A stretch of 64,000 nt of DNA from Lentinula raphanica (GCA_027919835.1 JANVFP010000009.1:1426001-1490000), one strand, 5' to 3'; shown: positions 53,750 to 64,000, numbered from the stretch's first letter. A program made the numbers and translations. The notes: generated from the sequence alone by a model not told the origin.

Positions 53750-55039
53750 CTCTGCCTTTTGCACTCAGGTGGGACAGGAAGTTAAAGTTAGCCAACACTG
53801 GGCCAAAGCCCATAACATTCAAAGCGGATCATGGAGGGCTACATAATGGTACAGGATAGGTAAGGATGTAGCTACATACAACTACATATTTACAAACAAT
53901 GAGAACATACATGATATGAGGGAGAGGAGGGAGGGTGAAGGAAAAACAGGCAGATCAAGGTTAGATCTATGTAGATAAGAGTCAGTACTATGTAGAGGCT
54001 TATCAGACATGATCAGAGCGCACTGAGACACCAAAAACCCAAGATCTAACAAAGGAATCAACTCCTAGAGTGTCTGATCACCTTAAATCTGTCTGGATGT
54101 GCTTTGGTATCTGTTCAGTGTCTTGATGGTGAAAAATGCGAAATTTCATACCAGATTCCTGTATCTGAGACACCTCTGGAAGGCCTGTAGTCTGTACAGA
54201 TGTAGGAATGTACTGGACAGTGAAATCAGAGCTCAGAAAGAGCTAGGGAACATGCAGGCAGCCTCACCCAGGTCAGAGATGGTGGGGGAAGGAAAGGAAG
54301 AATGGGAGATTAAAAATTGATGTTTCAACTCGCTTTTACAGGCCTCTGCTCAGACCTCTGGCACCTGTAACAGCCACATCAATTTAAAACAGCCCCATGA
54401 TCAATTGCCTGATGCATGTGAAGATGGGATCATGTACAGCTATCAGCTGATGATCCAGGCGCCCTATAAGCGCTGGAAATGTCCGAAATATGTCCAGGAA
54501 TCCATGTGATGAGTCTAGACATGGTGCTAAGTGATATAAAGGCTCTGGGAATGAAATAACACACAAGTGTTTTGAGTGTGCATTTTAAAATGAGGATTGC
54601 AGGAGAACCACTAGACCAAATGCCTTCAAAATTATTTGCATCTTGAAGGGAACATCAAACTGTATATTTCCATCTAAGACACCTATAGGTTTGGTCCAGG
54701 AATGCTTTGTGTAGAATAGAAAATATTTCAAAAGCTTTATTAAAGCATTCTGAAAAAATGTGAATAACTCAACACAGAGTGAGTATCATCATAGGGTTAT
54801 AGTGGACAACTTGTAGGGACAATAGAGCTCTGTATGCGTACACAGTATAGTGGCAAGAGCACTTGAGAGGTAGCCAGCAATTAAGTGTATTCATGTACAC
54901 ATTAGGTATGATGAAGGTGAAGAGCTTCATGTACATACCTGTTGTGATGAATAGTGCACTATAATTACTGGGAGATGATCTGTTGTTTGCAGAGGCCTGC
55001 AGAAAGGCTCCCTACCCTTGGAATCCGCCTTCATGTCGA
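53750..55039 (-). mobile_element. Full-length solo YR-retrotransposon unit (1290 bp)
   Basis: 5' end TCGACATGAAGGCGG at 55039 directly follows the 3' end of element B; 3' end at 53750. Carries an internal spacer (GAGGGAGAGGAGGGAGGG) in place of gag and pol. Together with B it forms the insert inside element D. Confidence 0.82.
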
Positions 55040-55250
55040 CCTCTGCCTTTTGCACTCAGGTGGGACAGGAAGTTAAAGTTAGCCAACACTGGGCCAAAGC
55101 CCATAACATTCAAAGCGGATCATGGAGGGCTATAATTGCTATGAAATGTTGTTGAGGGGTGGATGGTGGTGAAAGAAAATGTGAATGAGACGCGAGGTAA
55201 ATGGTTGTATATCAGATAGGATGATGTTACAAAAGTACTATAGTACAGTT

Positions 55251-56240
55251 TCAAGATTTTTGGGCTTGTTTGAGAGAAGCTAGCTGTAATTCTGCCCTTA
55301 CTGTAGGATTGTCTCTGATATATATTTTCCAAGCTGAAGAAGACATCACAGATTCTGAAAGTCCAAGTCTGGCATAAAAAGTTGCACCACCAGCTCTTAG
55401 TGAATGTCCACCAAACTCCCTACCAACATAAGCAAAGAACCTGGATTCAAACCAGGATCTAGTGGGGAGTGTCCCATCTTCACAGAGAAACAATGCAGGC
55501 CTGGCTCCATGTAGTTTGTCTCTGATAGCACAGTATTCCTTCAGTAGAGACACAGGACTAGCTACTGCTTGATGACTTTGAAGAATATCTGTTCCATGAT
55601 AGAAAGGATCACTTTTGTGATAAGGCAAATGATAACCAGCTCTGCCATTCTCAAACTTGAGAGAAGCACGCTTGATCACCTTACGCCAGTCACGCAAGTC
55701 ATACTGATTAGGAACAGTGAGTTCACCAATGCGGTGACAACCATAGAAGCCACAACTCGATAGAGTAGCAAACAGAAGATCATCATAGGAGAGATGACGA
55801 GAGTCATAGAAGAGTTGGATATGAGAAATTTGAAGAGGAGGCTTCCTCTTGACTGGGTCAGCTCTAACTTTCTTGGAGCCTCTGATTGTAGCTTGAACCA
55901 GAGGATGAGCACGAGATTCATCAAAGTGAGGATAGAGTTGTTTGAGAAAGTGACGAGCACCAGAGAGATATTTGGGTCCAGAGGCAATATGTCTGGATGT
56001 GTAGGCAATGTATCTGGAGAGTGTGGATGGGGTGGGATCCAGATCCAGATTATGAGAGGTGCAGAACCTGATATAATCTTTAGCACCTGTAGTATAGTTC
56101 TGTTTGGTAGACTTCTCAATGGCATGGGCTTGACGGAATAACACCAAATCATCTAACTTGTTCAAGTCCATAGGAGGGTGAGCAGAGTGACCTTGTCTCT
56201 TCCTCTGCTCACCCATGGCGTCTAAAAGGACTCTCTCCAT
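55251..56240 (-). pseudogene. Tyrosine recombinase, element B (small deletion)
   Basis: 329 codons from ATG 56240. Contains YGCHRIGELTVP (Arg), GGHSLRAGGATF (His-x-x-Arg) and AWKIYIRDNPTV (probable catalytic Tyr). Compared with element D, six residues including ALGRW are missing between SESV and SSAW, an in-frame 18-base loss that removes the conserved Trp position. The frame is open, but activity is doubtful. ATG overlaps the end of RT-RNase H by 19 bases. Confidence 0.82.
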
Positions 56241-57949
56241 CGCGCCGGCAGTAGCTCTCTTGGAGGCTCAAAAGTGCGGACGCGGTAGGAGGGAAACTGG
56301 AGCTTGAAGTCATCCAGTAAAAGTCTAGACAGAAGATCTGCCTTAATGTTGTCTTTACCAGGAATATGACGAACTCTGATGTCAATACCAGTTGTGAGAA
56401 CTATACCTGCAATAGCAAGGAGGATGGAGTTATGTGATGATTCTTTGACTGCAAGAGAACTGAGAACTTGGACAGAGTCCAAACTATCAGAGAAGAATAG
56501 GACTCTCTTGGGTGGACTAGGCTTGGAAGCAATGTGATGTAGGCCAGATAAAATAGCTAGCAGCTCTCTGAAGAAGATGTCTACAATGGGGCTGCCAGGA
56601 GTTGCATGCACCTGATAACAAAAGCCATTACTGGCATAGACAAAGGATAGGCCTATGTTGCTTGCATCAGTCCAGCTCACAAAGTCTGCTTCACTATCAC
56701 TCCATGCTTGGGCATCTACAAATCGTATCCCAATGGTAGACTTGAGCATGTCAGAGAACCAGGTCAGGTCTCTATGCACTTCACCATTGATAGGGATGTG
56801 ACGAAATTGAAGTGTCTTCCCACTCATTTTGCGATACATTTCTGTAAGAGCAGGTCTAGCCCATGGAAGAACATTAAGTGACCAGTTTAAAGAACCTGTT
56901 AGATGCTGCCAGTCTCTGAGTGCAGCTTTGCGATTGGGAGATGAGAGGAATGTATGAATAGCTTCTACAAGTCCATCTATGGATTCCTGAGTCAAAGAGA
57001 TGGAGCCTTTCATGATATCTGTTAAGAAGCCTATGATCAAAAGCCAGACTCCCCAGTCTTGTTTTCTATCTTCATAAGGGCAATCAATCATGTCCCAAAA
57101 GACTAGACGCTGTACTTGTCTCTTGGGATATTTCTTGCCATGAAAGGTGATTAGATTCCTCTTGAAGTCCCAGCCAAAGAAGTCATCCATGTAAACATGT
57201 AGATTAGGGATTCCTAGCTTCTCAGTCCCAAACCAACAGAGCAGTGCAGACACAGAGCACCAACAGCGAGGAGAGGTTCTAGTCCCAAAGACCAGTCTCC
57301 TAACAATGTGAAATCTTCCATCAACAGAAACAACTTGACAAAGTTGCCAGAGAGGATGAGCAGGGAGATTGAGGAAGGCTTTAGCCACATCACTCTTGAA
57401 TAGCACAAGCTCCTCATTGGGGTGCTCTTTGATAACATCATTGAGCACCTGACCAAAGGTGTGCATATCATCATATTTCACTTTGGCCTCCTCTCTAGGA
57501 ATACCATCATTGAGACCTGATGCAGTTTGATCCATGACAACTCTAGCTTTCCCCTTCTGCCAGACTACAAACATAGGGGAAACTTTCATGCCAGGCAATA
57601 GTACAAAATCTTCTGGTAGTGCTTCTGACCACCTTCCAGCAGCTACCTCCTGATCTCTGTGAGCTCTAAGTGCTGCAATGTCTACTGGTTCAGTCACATA
57701 GTTATCAACTTTTTGTCTGCATTCCTCTTCCCACTCTGCTTCATAGAAAGGCCAGAACCCTTCTCTCAATGAATGAATAACAGAAGCAACAAAAGGTTGG
57801 TTAGGATGAGAAGATAAGAGGAGTTCCAAACGATCCACATTGAATGGAGTTTCAACTTTGATGTAACCAGACATAGATTGTAGAGTAGCAAAAATTTGGG
57901 GATTATTCAAGAGATGTTCAGGAGGTGAAGGTAGAGGAGGTGCAGTCAT
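56222..57949 (-). CDS. Reverse transcriptase-RNase H, element B
   Basis: 575 codons if started at Met-Thr-Ala-Pro-Pro (57949). The same frame is open far upstream across gag, so expression as a Gag fusion by frameshift is also possible. RT: LPGMKVSPMFVVWQKGKARV, first Asp in LVLFKSDVAKAFLNLP, RRLVFGTRTSPRCW, and the YMDD box at about residue 253. RNase H: WTDASNIGLSF, FFRELLAIL, FFSDSLDSV and HIPGKDNIKADLLSRLL. All motifs look intact. It copies the element RNA into DNA for the recombinase. Confidence 0.88.
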   Translation of the reverse strand: MTAPPLPSPPEHLLNNPQIFATLQSMSGYIKVETPFNVDRLELLLSSHPNQPFVASVIHSLREGFWPFYEAEWEEECRQKVDNYVTEPVDIAALRAHRDQEVAAGRWSEALPEDFVLLPGMKVSPMFVVWQKGKARVVMDQTASGLNDGIPREEAKVKYDDMHTFGQVLNDVIKEHPNEELVLFKSDVAKAFLNLPAHPLWQLCQVVSVDGRFHIVRRLVFGTRTSPRCWCSVSALLCWFGTEKLGIPNLHVYMDDFFGWDFKRNLITFHGKKYPKRQVQRLVFWDMIDCPYEDRKQDWGVWLLIIGFLTDIMKGSISLTQESIDGLVEAIHTFLSSPNRKAALRDWQHLTGSLNWSLNVLPWARPALTEMYRKMSGKTLQFRHIPINGEVHRDLTWFSDMLKSTIGIRFVDAQAWSDSEADFVSWTDASNIGLSFVYASNGFCYQVHATPGSPIVDIFFRELLAILSGLHHIASKPSPPKRVLFFSDSLDSVQVLSSLAVKESSHNSILLAIAGIVLTTGIDIRVRHIPGKDNIKADLLSRLLLDDFKLQFPSYRVRTFEPPRELLPARWRESF

Positions 57950-58079
57950 AGTAGATGTGATACTGGGAGGAATGATGTTACAAGAAGAACTAGTAGAAGA
58001 CCATAAATAACCACGTCTAAAACGTGGATTAGAAGTAGATTCAGATGTATCCAATAAATGCTTTGTACCAGCCAGAGAT

Positions 58080-59846
58080 TTAGGCCCTTGAAGAGCGCTT
58101 TCTACTCTCTCTGCGACGCTTCTGGAGCTGGTCATAGCAGGACTGATTGTCAATGGCTCTGTGCTGTTCTCCACACTCACTGCAGTAGCCATGCTTCCTG
58201 TTATTAGGACAGGGCTCTGAACACCTCTTCTCATTCCAAAGGATGCAAGGTGTGTCACGACGCTTTGAGCTGGATGAGGAAGAAGATTGGCTACCACCAG
58301 AAGGCCTCTTTCTAGCAGATAACAACTCTTTGAGAAGAAGAGTGTGGAAGCTCTCTGGATTGCCCAGGTCAAATGGAGTGTTAGCAGCTTTCTGCCTAGC
58401 TTCTTTATCAACCCTGATAGCCACAGATGGATCATAAGGTGAGGATCTGAAATACTCCATAATTTGTGCTTTGTATGTCTCCAGCTCATCTTTGCGATGT
58501 GGATAAACCTTGAGCAAAGGAGCAGTCCATGCATCAAAAACTCGGAGCCATTGAGACTCAGAAGTGACAGGCATAGACTTGAGAACTTGATCCTTACGAA
58601 CCAGCTTGTATTCTGACCCAAAATCTCTGCTATCATCATAGGTAGATGAGGAAAAGCTGACCAGTGCAGCATAGATTTTGTCAAAGTCAACAAAGCGATC
58701 CTTGACAATGAGGCGAAGCAAAGAGACAGGGAGAGGATCAGAGAAAGGTTGAGCAGCAAGTAGAGATACAACTGGGTCAAGATTGCTTTCAGCAGCAAAG
58801 AGGTTCTTGAGTTCCCAAGTTTTTTGCACATGAGCAGGAAGAGATGAGGGGCCTGATAGATGTGCCAAGTGAGGAGCAGCTTCAAGAAGTGCAGCAGGAA
58901 GCATTGAAGCAGTTGAAGCAGGTTTGACAGGAGAGGCAAGAAGTCTAGCCAAGGCATCTCTCCCAGCCTGTAGAATAGGCTCTGGATCTTGAGGAGAAGC
59001 ACCACATTCAAGCTGGGCTTGCTCATCATCCAGATCCTGAATCTGAGTCTGCATGCTAGCCCAGGCAGCTTCATTGACAGCTTCTTCATGAGAGACATCA
59101 TTCTGATCTGCTGAGACAGCAGTCTTCTTCCCTTTGAGCTTAGCTCTCTGATCTCTCTTAAACTTATTAGTCTCTCTCTGGATATCCATGATCTGAGACA
59201 CATAGTCTTGGGATATAACAGCATCATTGAAAGAGAGATCTCTAACAGCCCTAAAGGCATCCATAGCATTGATCTCCTCATTTCTGAACTGTTCAACAAC
59301 CTCCTGAAGAGCCCTGGCTTGTTCACCAACTGTCTCAAACTCCAGAGCCTGCACAGGGTCATCAGAGAGCCTGTCAGCAAGGGAGAGAGAGGGTGACAAG
59401 TGAGGAGCAGCAGAGGAGGATGGAACATTCTGGGAGTGAGGAGAAACAGACCTGAAGTGAACATGGGTTTCAGACTGCCTAGAGGAGCTAGAGGTGCCCT
59501 TGGAGTACTGGGAAGGTAAGCTGGGTGTGATCTGGGAGTCAGAATGCTTGTTAGAGGACTTGAGAGAAGAAGAGAGTGACTTTGATCTGGCCTGGTCTGG
59601 CCTGATCTGGTCAGATGAAGGAGGGAGAAGAACATGATCAAGAATGAGTGGTCTAGAGGCCTGGGATGCAGTCTGATTAGCTCTGGTCTTGCTGGATGAA
59701 AGTTTGGGAAGAGCTTGAGCAAAATTGATGTGTTGGAATGGCTTGGATGAGGTCTGATCATGCTGGATCTGACTAGATTTTGACTTGGAGGGTGTAGAAC
59801 CATGGAAAGCATGAGGATCTGATGATTCAGAGTGATGAGGAGCCAT
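58080..59846 (-). CDS. Gag-like protein, element B
   Basis: 588 codons from ATG 59846 (MAPHHSESSDP). Same layout as copy A: Ser/Pro-rich N-terminus, conserved helical middle (LPAHVQKTWELKNLFAAESN), C-terminal Cys/His cluster (CILWNEKRCSEPCPNNRKHG then YCSECGEQHRAIDNQSC) and an Arg-rich tail. The frame is intact. Lies upstream of RT with 130 bases between the gag stop and the RT ATG. Confidence 0.75.
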   Translation of the reverse strand: MAPHHSESSDPHAFHGSTPSKSKSSQIQHDQTSSKPFQHINFAQALPKLSSSKTRANQTASQASRPLILDHVLLPPSSDQIRPDQARSKSLSSSLKSSNKHSDSQITPSLPSQYSKGTSSSSRQSETHVHFRSVSPHSQNVPSSSAAPHLSPSLSLADRLSDDPVQALEFETVGEQARALQEVVEQFRNEEINAMDAFRAVRDLSFNDAVISQDYVSQIMDIQRETNKFKRDQRAKLKGKKTAVSADQNDVSHEEAVNEAAWASMQTQIQDLDDEQAQLECGASPQDPEPILQAGRDALARLLASPVKPASTASMLPAALLEAAPHLAHLSGPSSLPAHVQKTWELKNLFAAESNLDPVVSLLAAQPFSDPLPVSLLRLIVKDRFVDFDKIYAALVSFSSSTYDDSRDFGSEYKLVRKDQVLKSMPVTSESQWLRVFDAWTAPLLKVYPHRKDELETYKAQIMEYFRSSPYDPSVAIRVDKEARQKAANTPFDLGNPESFHTLLLKELLSARKRPSGGSQSSSSSSSKRRDTPCILWNEKRCSEPCPNNRKHGYCSECGEQHRAIDNQSCYDQLQKRRRESRKRSSRA

Positions 59847-60993
59847 ATAGATTGTTGAGATGAAGATGGTGCTCAGAGAGAGCAGGAGATTGAAAGAAAA
59901 ACAGGCAGATCAAGGTTAGATCTATGTAGATAAGAGTCAGTACTATGTAGAGGCTTATCAGACATGATCAGAGCGCACTGAGACACCAAAAACCCAAGAT
60001 CTAACAAAGGAATCAACTCCTAGAGTGTCTGATCACCTTAAATCTGTCTGGATGTGCTTTGGTATCTGTTCAGTGTCTTGATGGTGAAAAATGCGAAATT
60101 TCATACCAGATTCCTGTATCTGAGACACCTCTGGAAGGCCTGTAGTCTGTACAGATGTAGGAATGTACTGGACAGTGAAATCAGAGCTCAGAAAGAGCTA
60201 GGGAACATGCAGGCAGCCTCACCCAGGTCAGAGATGGTGGGGGAAGGAAAGGAAGAATGGGAGATTAAAAATTGATGTTTCAACTCGCTTTTACAGGCCT
60301 CTGCTCAGACCTCTGGCACCTGTAACAGCCACATCAATTTAAAACAGCCCCATGATCAATTGCCTGATGCATGTGAAGATGGGATCATGTACAGCTATCA
60401 GCTGATGATCCAGGCGCCCTATAAGCGCTGGAAATGTCCGAAATATGTCCAGGAATCCATGTGATGAGTCTAGACATGGTGCTAAGTGATATAAAGGCTC
60501 TGGGAATGAAATAACACACAAGTGTTTTGAGTGTGCATTTTAAAATGAGGATTGCAGGAGAACCACTAGACCAAATGCCTTCAAAATTATTTGCATCTTG
60601 AAGGGAACATCAAACTGTATATTTCCATCTAAGACACCTATAGGTTTGGTCCAGGAATGCTTTGTGTAGAATAGAAAATATTTCAAAAGCTTTATTAAAG
60701 CATTCTGAAAAAATGTGAATAACTCAACACAGAGTGAGTATCATCATAGGGTTATAGTGGACAACTTGTAGGGACAATAGAGCTCTGTATGCGTACACAG
60801 TATAGTGGCAAGAGCACTTGAGAGGTAGCCAGCAATTAAGTGTATTCATGTACACATTAGGTATGATGAAGGTGAAGAGCTTCATGTACATACCTGTTGT
60901 GATGAATAGTGCACTATAATTACTGGGAGATGATCTGTTGTTTGCAGAGGCCTGCAGAAAGGCTCCCTACCCTTGGAATCCGCCTTCATGTCG
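59847..60993 (-). repeat. Leader of element B
   Basis: 1147 bases with no gene, equal to the bulk of the solo units. Contains AGATCT several times and GATCAGA-type motifs. Near-identical to the unit at 53750-55039 over long stretches. Confidence 0.75.
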
Positions 60994-61749
60994 AACATGT
61001 AGATTAGGAATGCCTAGCTTCTCAGTCCCAAACCAACAGAGAAGTGCAGATACAGAGCACCAACAGCGAGGAGAGGTTCTAGTTCCAAAGACCAGTCTCC
61101 TGACAATATGAAATCTTCTTTCAACAGATACAACTTGGCACAGTTGCCAGAGAGGGTGAGCAGGGAGATTGAGGAAAGCTTTAGCTACATCACTCTTGAA
61201 TAGTACAAGCTCCTCATTAGGGTGCTCTTTGATAACATCATTGAGCACCTGGCCAAAAGTGTGCATGTCATCATATTTGACTTTGGCCTCCTCTCTAGGG
61301 ATACCATCATTGAGACCTGATGCAGTGTGGTCCATGACAACTCTGGCTTTCCCCTTCTGCCAGACTACAAACATAGGGGAAACTTTCATGCCAGGTAATA
61401 GTACAAAGTCTTCTGGTAGTGCTTCTGACCACCTCCCAGCAGCTACCTCCTGATCTCTGTGAGCTTTGAGTGCAGCAATGTCCACTTCTTCAGTGACATA
61501 ATTCTCTACTTTCTGCTTGCATTCCTCTTCCCACTCTGCTTCATAGAAAGGCCAGAATCCTTCTCTCAGAGAGTGGATTACAGAAGCAACAAAGGGCTGA
61601 TTGGGATGAGTGGATAAGAGGAGTTCCAAGCGATCCACATTGAAGGGAGTTTCAACTTTGATATAACTAGATATAGAGTGCAAAGTAGCAAGAATTTGAG
61701 GATTGTTCAAGAGATGTTCAGGAGGTGAAGGTAGAGGAGGTGCAGTCAT
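60994..61749 (-). pseudogene. RT, first half, element D
   Basis: From Met-Thr-Ala-Pro-Pro (61749) to GTEKLGIPNLHV, then interrupted by element B. Shows LFKSDVAKAFLNLP with the first catalytic Asp. The catalytic YMDD lies on the other side at 53749. Confidence 0.85.
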
Positions 61750-61879
61750 AGTAGATGTGATACTGGGAGGAATGATATTACAAGATGAACTAGCAGAAGA
61801 CCATAGATAGCCACGTCTAAAACGTGGATTTGAAGTAGATTGAGCAGAATCCAGAGTATGCTTTGTGCCAGCCAGAGAT

Positions 61880-63616
61880 TTAGGCCCTTGAAGAGCGCTT
61901 TCTACTCTCTCTGCGACGCTTTTGGAGCTGGTCATAGCAGGACTGATTGTCAATGGCTCTGTGCTGTTCCCCACACTCACTGCAGTAGCCATGCTTCCTG
62001 TTATTAGGACAGGGCTCTGAACACCTCTTCTCATTCCAAAGGATGCAAGGTGTGTCACGACGCTTTGAACTGGAAGTGGAAGATGATGAACTACCACCAG
62101 AAGGCCTCTTCCTAGCAGATAACAGCTCTTTGAGGAGAAGAGTGTGGAAGCTCTCTGGATTGCCCAAATCAAATGGAGTGTTGGCAGCCTTCTGCCTAGC
62201 TTCTTTATCAACCCTGATAGCAACAGATGGATCATAAGGGGAAGATCTAAAGTACTCCATGATTTGAGATTTGTATGTCTCCAGCTCATTTTTGCGATGT
62301 GGATAAACCTTGAGCAATGGAGCAGTCCAAGCATCAAAAACTCGGAGCCATTGGGACTCAGAAGTGACAGGAACAGACTTGAGTACTTGATCCTTACGAA
62401 CCAGCTTGTACTCTGACCCAAAGTCTCTGCTATCATCATAAGTAGATGAAGAAAAGCTAACCAAGGCAGCATAGACCTTGTCAAAGTCAACAAAGCGGTC
62501 CTTGACAATGAGGCGCAGCAGAGAGACAGGGAGAGGGTCAGAGAAAGGCTGAGCAGCCAACAGTGATACAACAGGGTCCAGATTGCTCTCAGCAGCAAAG
62601 AGATTCTTGAGCTCCCAAGTTTTCTGCACATGAGCAGGAAGAGAAGAGGGACCTGATAGATGGGCCAAGTGAGGAGCAGCCTCAAGAAGTGCAGCAGGAA
62701 GCATTGAAGCAGTAGGAGTAGGTTGTGAAGGAGAGGCAAGAAGCCTAGCCAAGGCAGCTCTCCCAGCCTGTAGAACAGGCTCTGAATCTTGAGCAGAAGC
62801 ACCAGAGTCAAGCTGGACTTGCTCATCATCCAGTGCCTCAAGCTGAGCTTGCATGCTAGCCCAAGCAGCCTCATTGACAGCATCCACATGAGAGACAATA
62901 TTCTGATCTGTTGAAACAGCAGCCTCCTTCCCTTTGAGTTTGTCTCTCTTAAACGGATTAGTCTCTCTCTGAATATCCATGATCTGAGACACATAGTCTT
63001 GGGATACAACAGGATCATTGGATGATATATCTCTAATAGCCCTAAAGGCATCCATAGCATTGAGCTCTTCATTTCTGAACTGTTCAACAACTTCCTGCAG
63101 AGTCCTGGTTTGTTCACTGACTGCCTCAAACTCCAGAGCTTGCCCAGGGTCATCAGAGAGCCTGGCAGCAAGGGAGGGAGGAGGTGACAAGTGGGGAGCA
63201 GCAGAGGAAGATGGAACATCAGAGGGATGAGGAGATACAGACCTGAAGTGGACATGAGCTCTACCTTGTTTAGAGGAGCTAGAAGCGCCCATGGAGCGCC
63301 CAGGAAGCGAGTTAGGGGTGATCTGAGAGTGAGAGGACATGTTAGAGGACTTTTGAGAGGAAGGGAGCAACTTTGATCTGGTCTGATCTGGCCTGATCTG
63401 ATCAGATAAGGGATTGAGGGCTCTAGAGGCCTCAGAAGCACTCTGATCTGCTCTGATCTTGGTGGATGAGGATTTGGGGAGAGTTTGAGCAAGATCAAGG
63501 TGTCTGAAGGGCTTAGATGAGGCCTGATCAGCATGGATCTGGCTAGATTTGGACATGGAGGGTGTAGCAGCATGGATAGCAAGAGGATCTGGTGATTCAG
63601 AGCGATGGGGAGCCAT
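61880..63616 (-). CDS. Gag-like protein, element D
   Basis: 578 codons from ATG 63616 (MAPHRSESPDPLAIHAATPS). Very similar to copy A and similar to B, with the same Cys/His cluster and Arg-rich tail. It is eight codons shorter than copy A, which is accounted for by small in-frame indels (for example in the Ser/Pro-rich N-terminal part). The frame is intact. Confidence 0.75.
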   Translation of the reverse strand: MAPHRSESPDPLAIHAATPSMSKSSQIHADQASSKPFRHLDLAQTLPKSSSTKIRADQSASEASRALNPLSDQIRPDQTRSKLLPSSQKSSNMSSHSQITPNSLPGRSMGASSSSKQGRAHVHFRSVSPHPSDVPSSSAAPHLSPPPSLAARLSDDPGQALEFEAVSEQTRTLQEVVEQFRNEELNAMDAFRAIRDISSNDPVVSQDYVSQIMDIQRETNPFKRDKLKGKEAAVSTDQNIVSHVDAVNEAAWASMQAQLEALDDEQVQLDSGASAQDSEPVLQAGRAALARLLASPSQPTPTASMLPAALLEAAPHLAHLSGPSSLPAHVQKTWELKNLFAAESNLDPVVSLLAAQPFSDPLPVSLLRLIVKDRFVDFDKVYAALVSFSSSTYDDSRDFGSEYKLVRKDQVLKSVPVTSESQWLRVFDAWTAPLLKVYPHRKNELETYKSQIMEYFRSSPYDPSVAIRVDKEARQKAANTPFDLGNPESFHTLLLKELLSARKRPSGGSSSSSTSSSKRRDTPCILWNEKRCSEPCPNNRKHGYCSECGEQHRAIDNQSCYDQLQKRRRESRKRSSRA

Positions 63617-64000
63617 ACACAGTGTTGAGATGAAGATGGTGCTCAGGGAGAGCAGGAAGATGAAGGAAAAAGAGGCAGATCAAGGTTAGATTTATGTAGA
63701 TAAGAGTTAGTACAATGTAGAGGCTTATCAGACATGATCAGAGCGCACTGAGACACCAAAAACCCAAGATCTAACAAAGGAATCAACTCCTAGAGTGTCT
63801 GAACACCTTAGATCTGTCTGGATGTGCTTTGATGTCTGTTCAGTGTCTTGATGGTGAAAAATGCGAAATTTCATACCAGATTCCTGTATCTGAGACACCT
63901 CTAGAAGGCCTATAGTCTGTACAGATGGAGGAATGTGCTGGAGAGTGAAATCAGGGCTCAAATAGAGCAAGGGGACATGCAGGCAGCCTCACCCAGGTCA
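63617..64000 (-). repeat. Leader of element D, continuing past the window
   Basis: Matches the leaders of the other copies up to the window end. The 5' terminus is outside. Confidence 0.75.

Larger units (their letters stand above)
55040..60993 (-). mobile_element. Complete-length YR (DIRS/Ngaro-like) retrotransposon B
   Basis: 5954 bp with both termini: 5' CGACATGAAGGCGG (60993) and 3' GGCAGAGG (55040). Order: 1.15-kb leader, gag, RT-RNase H, tyrosine recombinase, short 3' end. There is no integrase, no LTR and no methyltransferase domain that I can see. Domain order and recombinase place it with YR retrotransposons; the lack of a methyltransferase is nearer to Ngaro than to DIRS1. No target duplication is visible, as expected for recombinase-driven insertion. 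Confidence 0.85.

Noticed and set aside
1..64000. tRNA, rRNA, riboswitch or bacterial-type operon signals
   Set aside because: I scanned for typical tRNA and rRNA signatures and found none; the eukaryotic intron pattern makes ribosome binding sites and operons irrelevant.

Overview
The window looks like a transposon graveyard from a basidiomycete fungus, probably an agaricomycete. The evidence is spliceosomal introns of about 50 nt (GTAAGT...AG), a fungal TET/JBP-type dioxygenase gene, pogo, MULE, Gypsy and tyrosine-recombinase (YR) retroelements of the kinds that fill such genomes, and no bacterial features. I found no intact host housekeeping gene, no tRNA or rRNA gene and no CRISPR array. 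Intact-looking reading frames almost all belong to mobile elements or their cargo.

Layout. 1-3074: decayed repeats. 3075-6563 and 36101-36549: pieces of a DIRS/Ngaro-like YR retrotransposon family. One of these units was entered at a TA by a pogo-like DNA transposon (6564-36098, terminal inverted repeats starting CAGTCATCCACCA, TA duplication). The pogo transposase gene was in turn entered by a very large LTR retrotransposon (7741-34257, 26.5 kb, two 1691-bp near-identical LTRs, TCGGT duplication). The LTR element has a Gypsy-type gag, protease, RT, RNase H and integrase on the + strand. Between pol and the 3' LTR it has two antisense multi-intron genes (gene A, 32088 down to 26541; gene B, 25725 down to 20795). 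It carries three insertions of a roughly 2.9-kb almost palindromic transposon family, one in gag, one in gene A and one in gene B, plus a 567-bp MITE with telomere-like repeats inside the RT. Nesting is four deep, and removing each insert restores the interrupted reading frame.

36550-49283: a degenerate MULE transposase gene with a SWIM finger (+ strand), interrupted by a 2.8-kb non-autonomous LTR element (37072-39852, GTTTC duplication). It converges on a broken TET/JBP-like 2-oxoglutarate dioxygenase gene (- strand), which is interrupted by a fourth palindromic element (43538-46648). Next come a possible + strand gene with repeats and the end of an unrecognised multi-exon gene carrying a 223-bp MITE.

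49284-64000: a head-to-tail array of YR retrotransposons on the - strand. One complete-length copy (B, 55040-60993: gag, RT-RNase H, tyrosine recombinase) and a 1.3-kb deletion derivative sit together inside the RT gene of another copy (D, 51575-53749 plus 60994-64000). Both recombinase genes are damaged near the catalytic end.

The most distinctive items are the giant retrotransposon with intron-bearing antisense genes, its strong enrichment for AGATCT in LTRs, exons, introns and spacers, and the palindromic transposon family that always lies at a CAG^CTG site.
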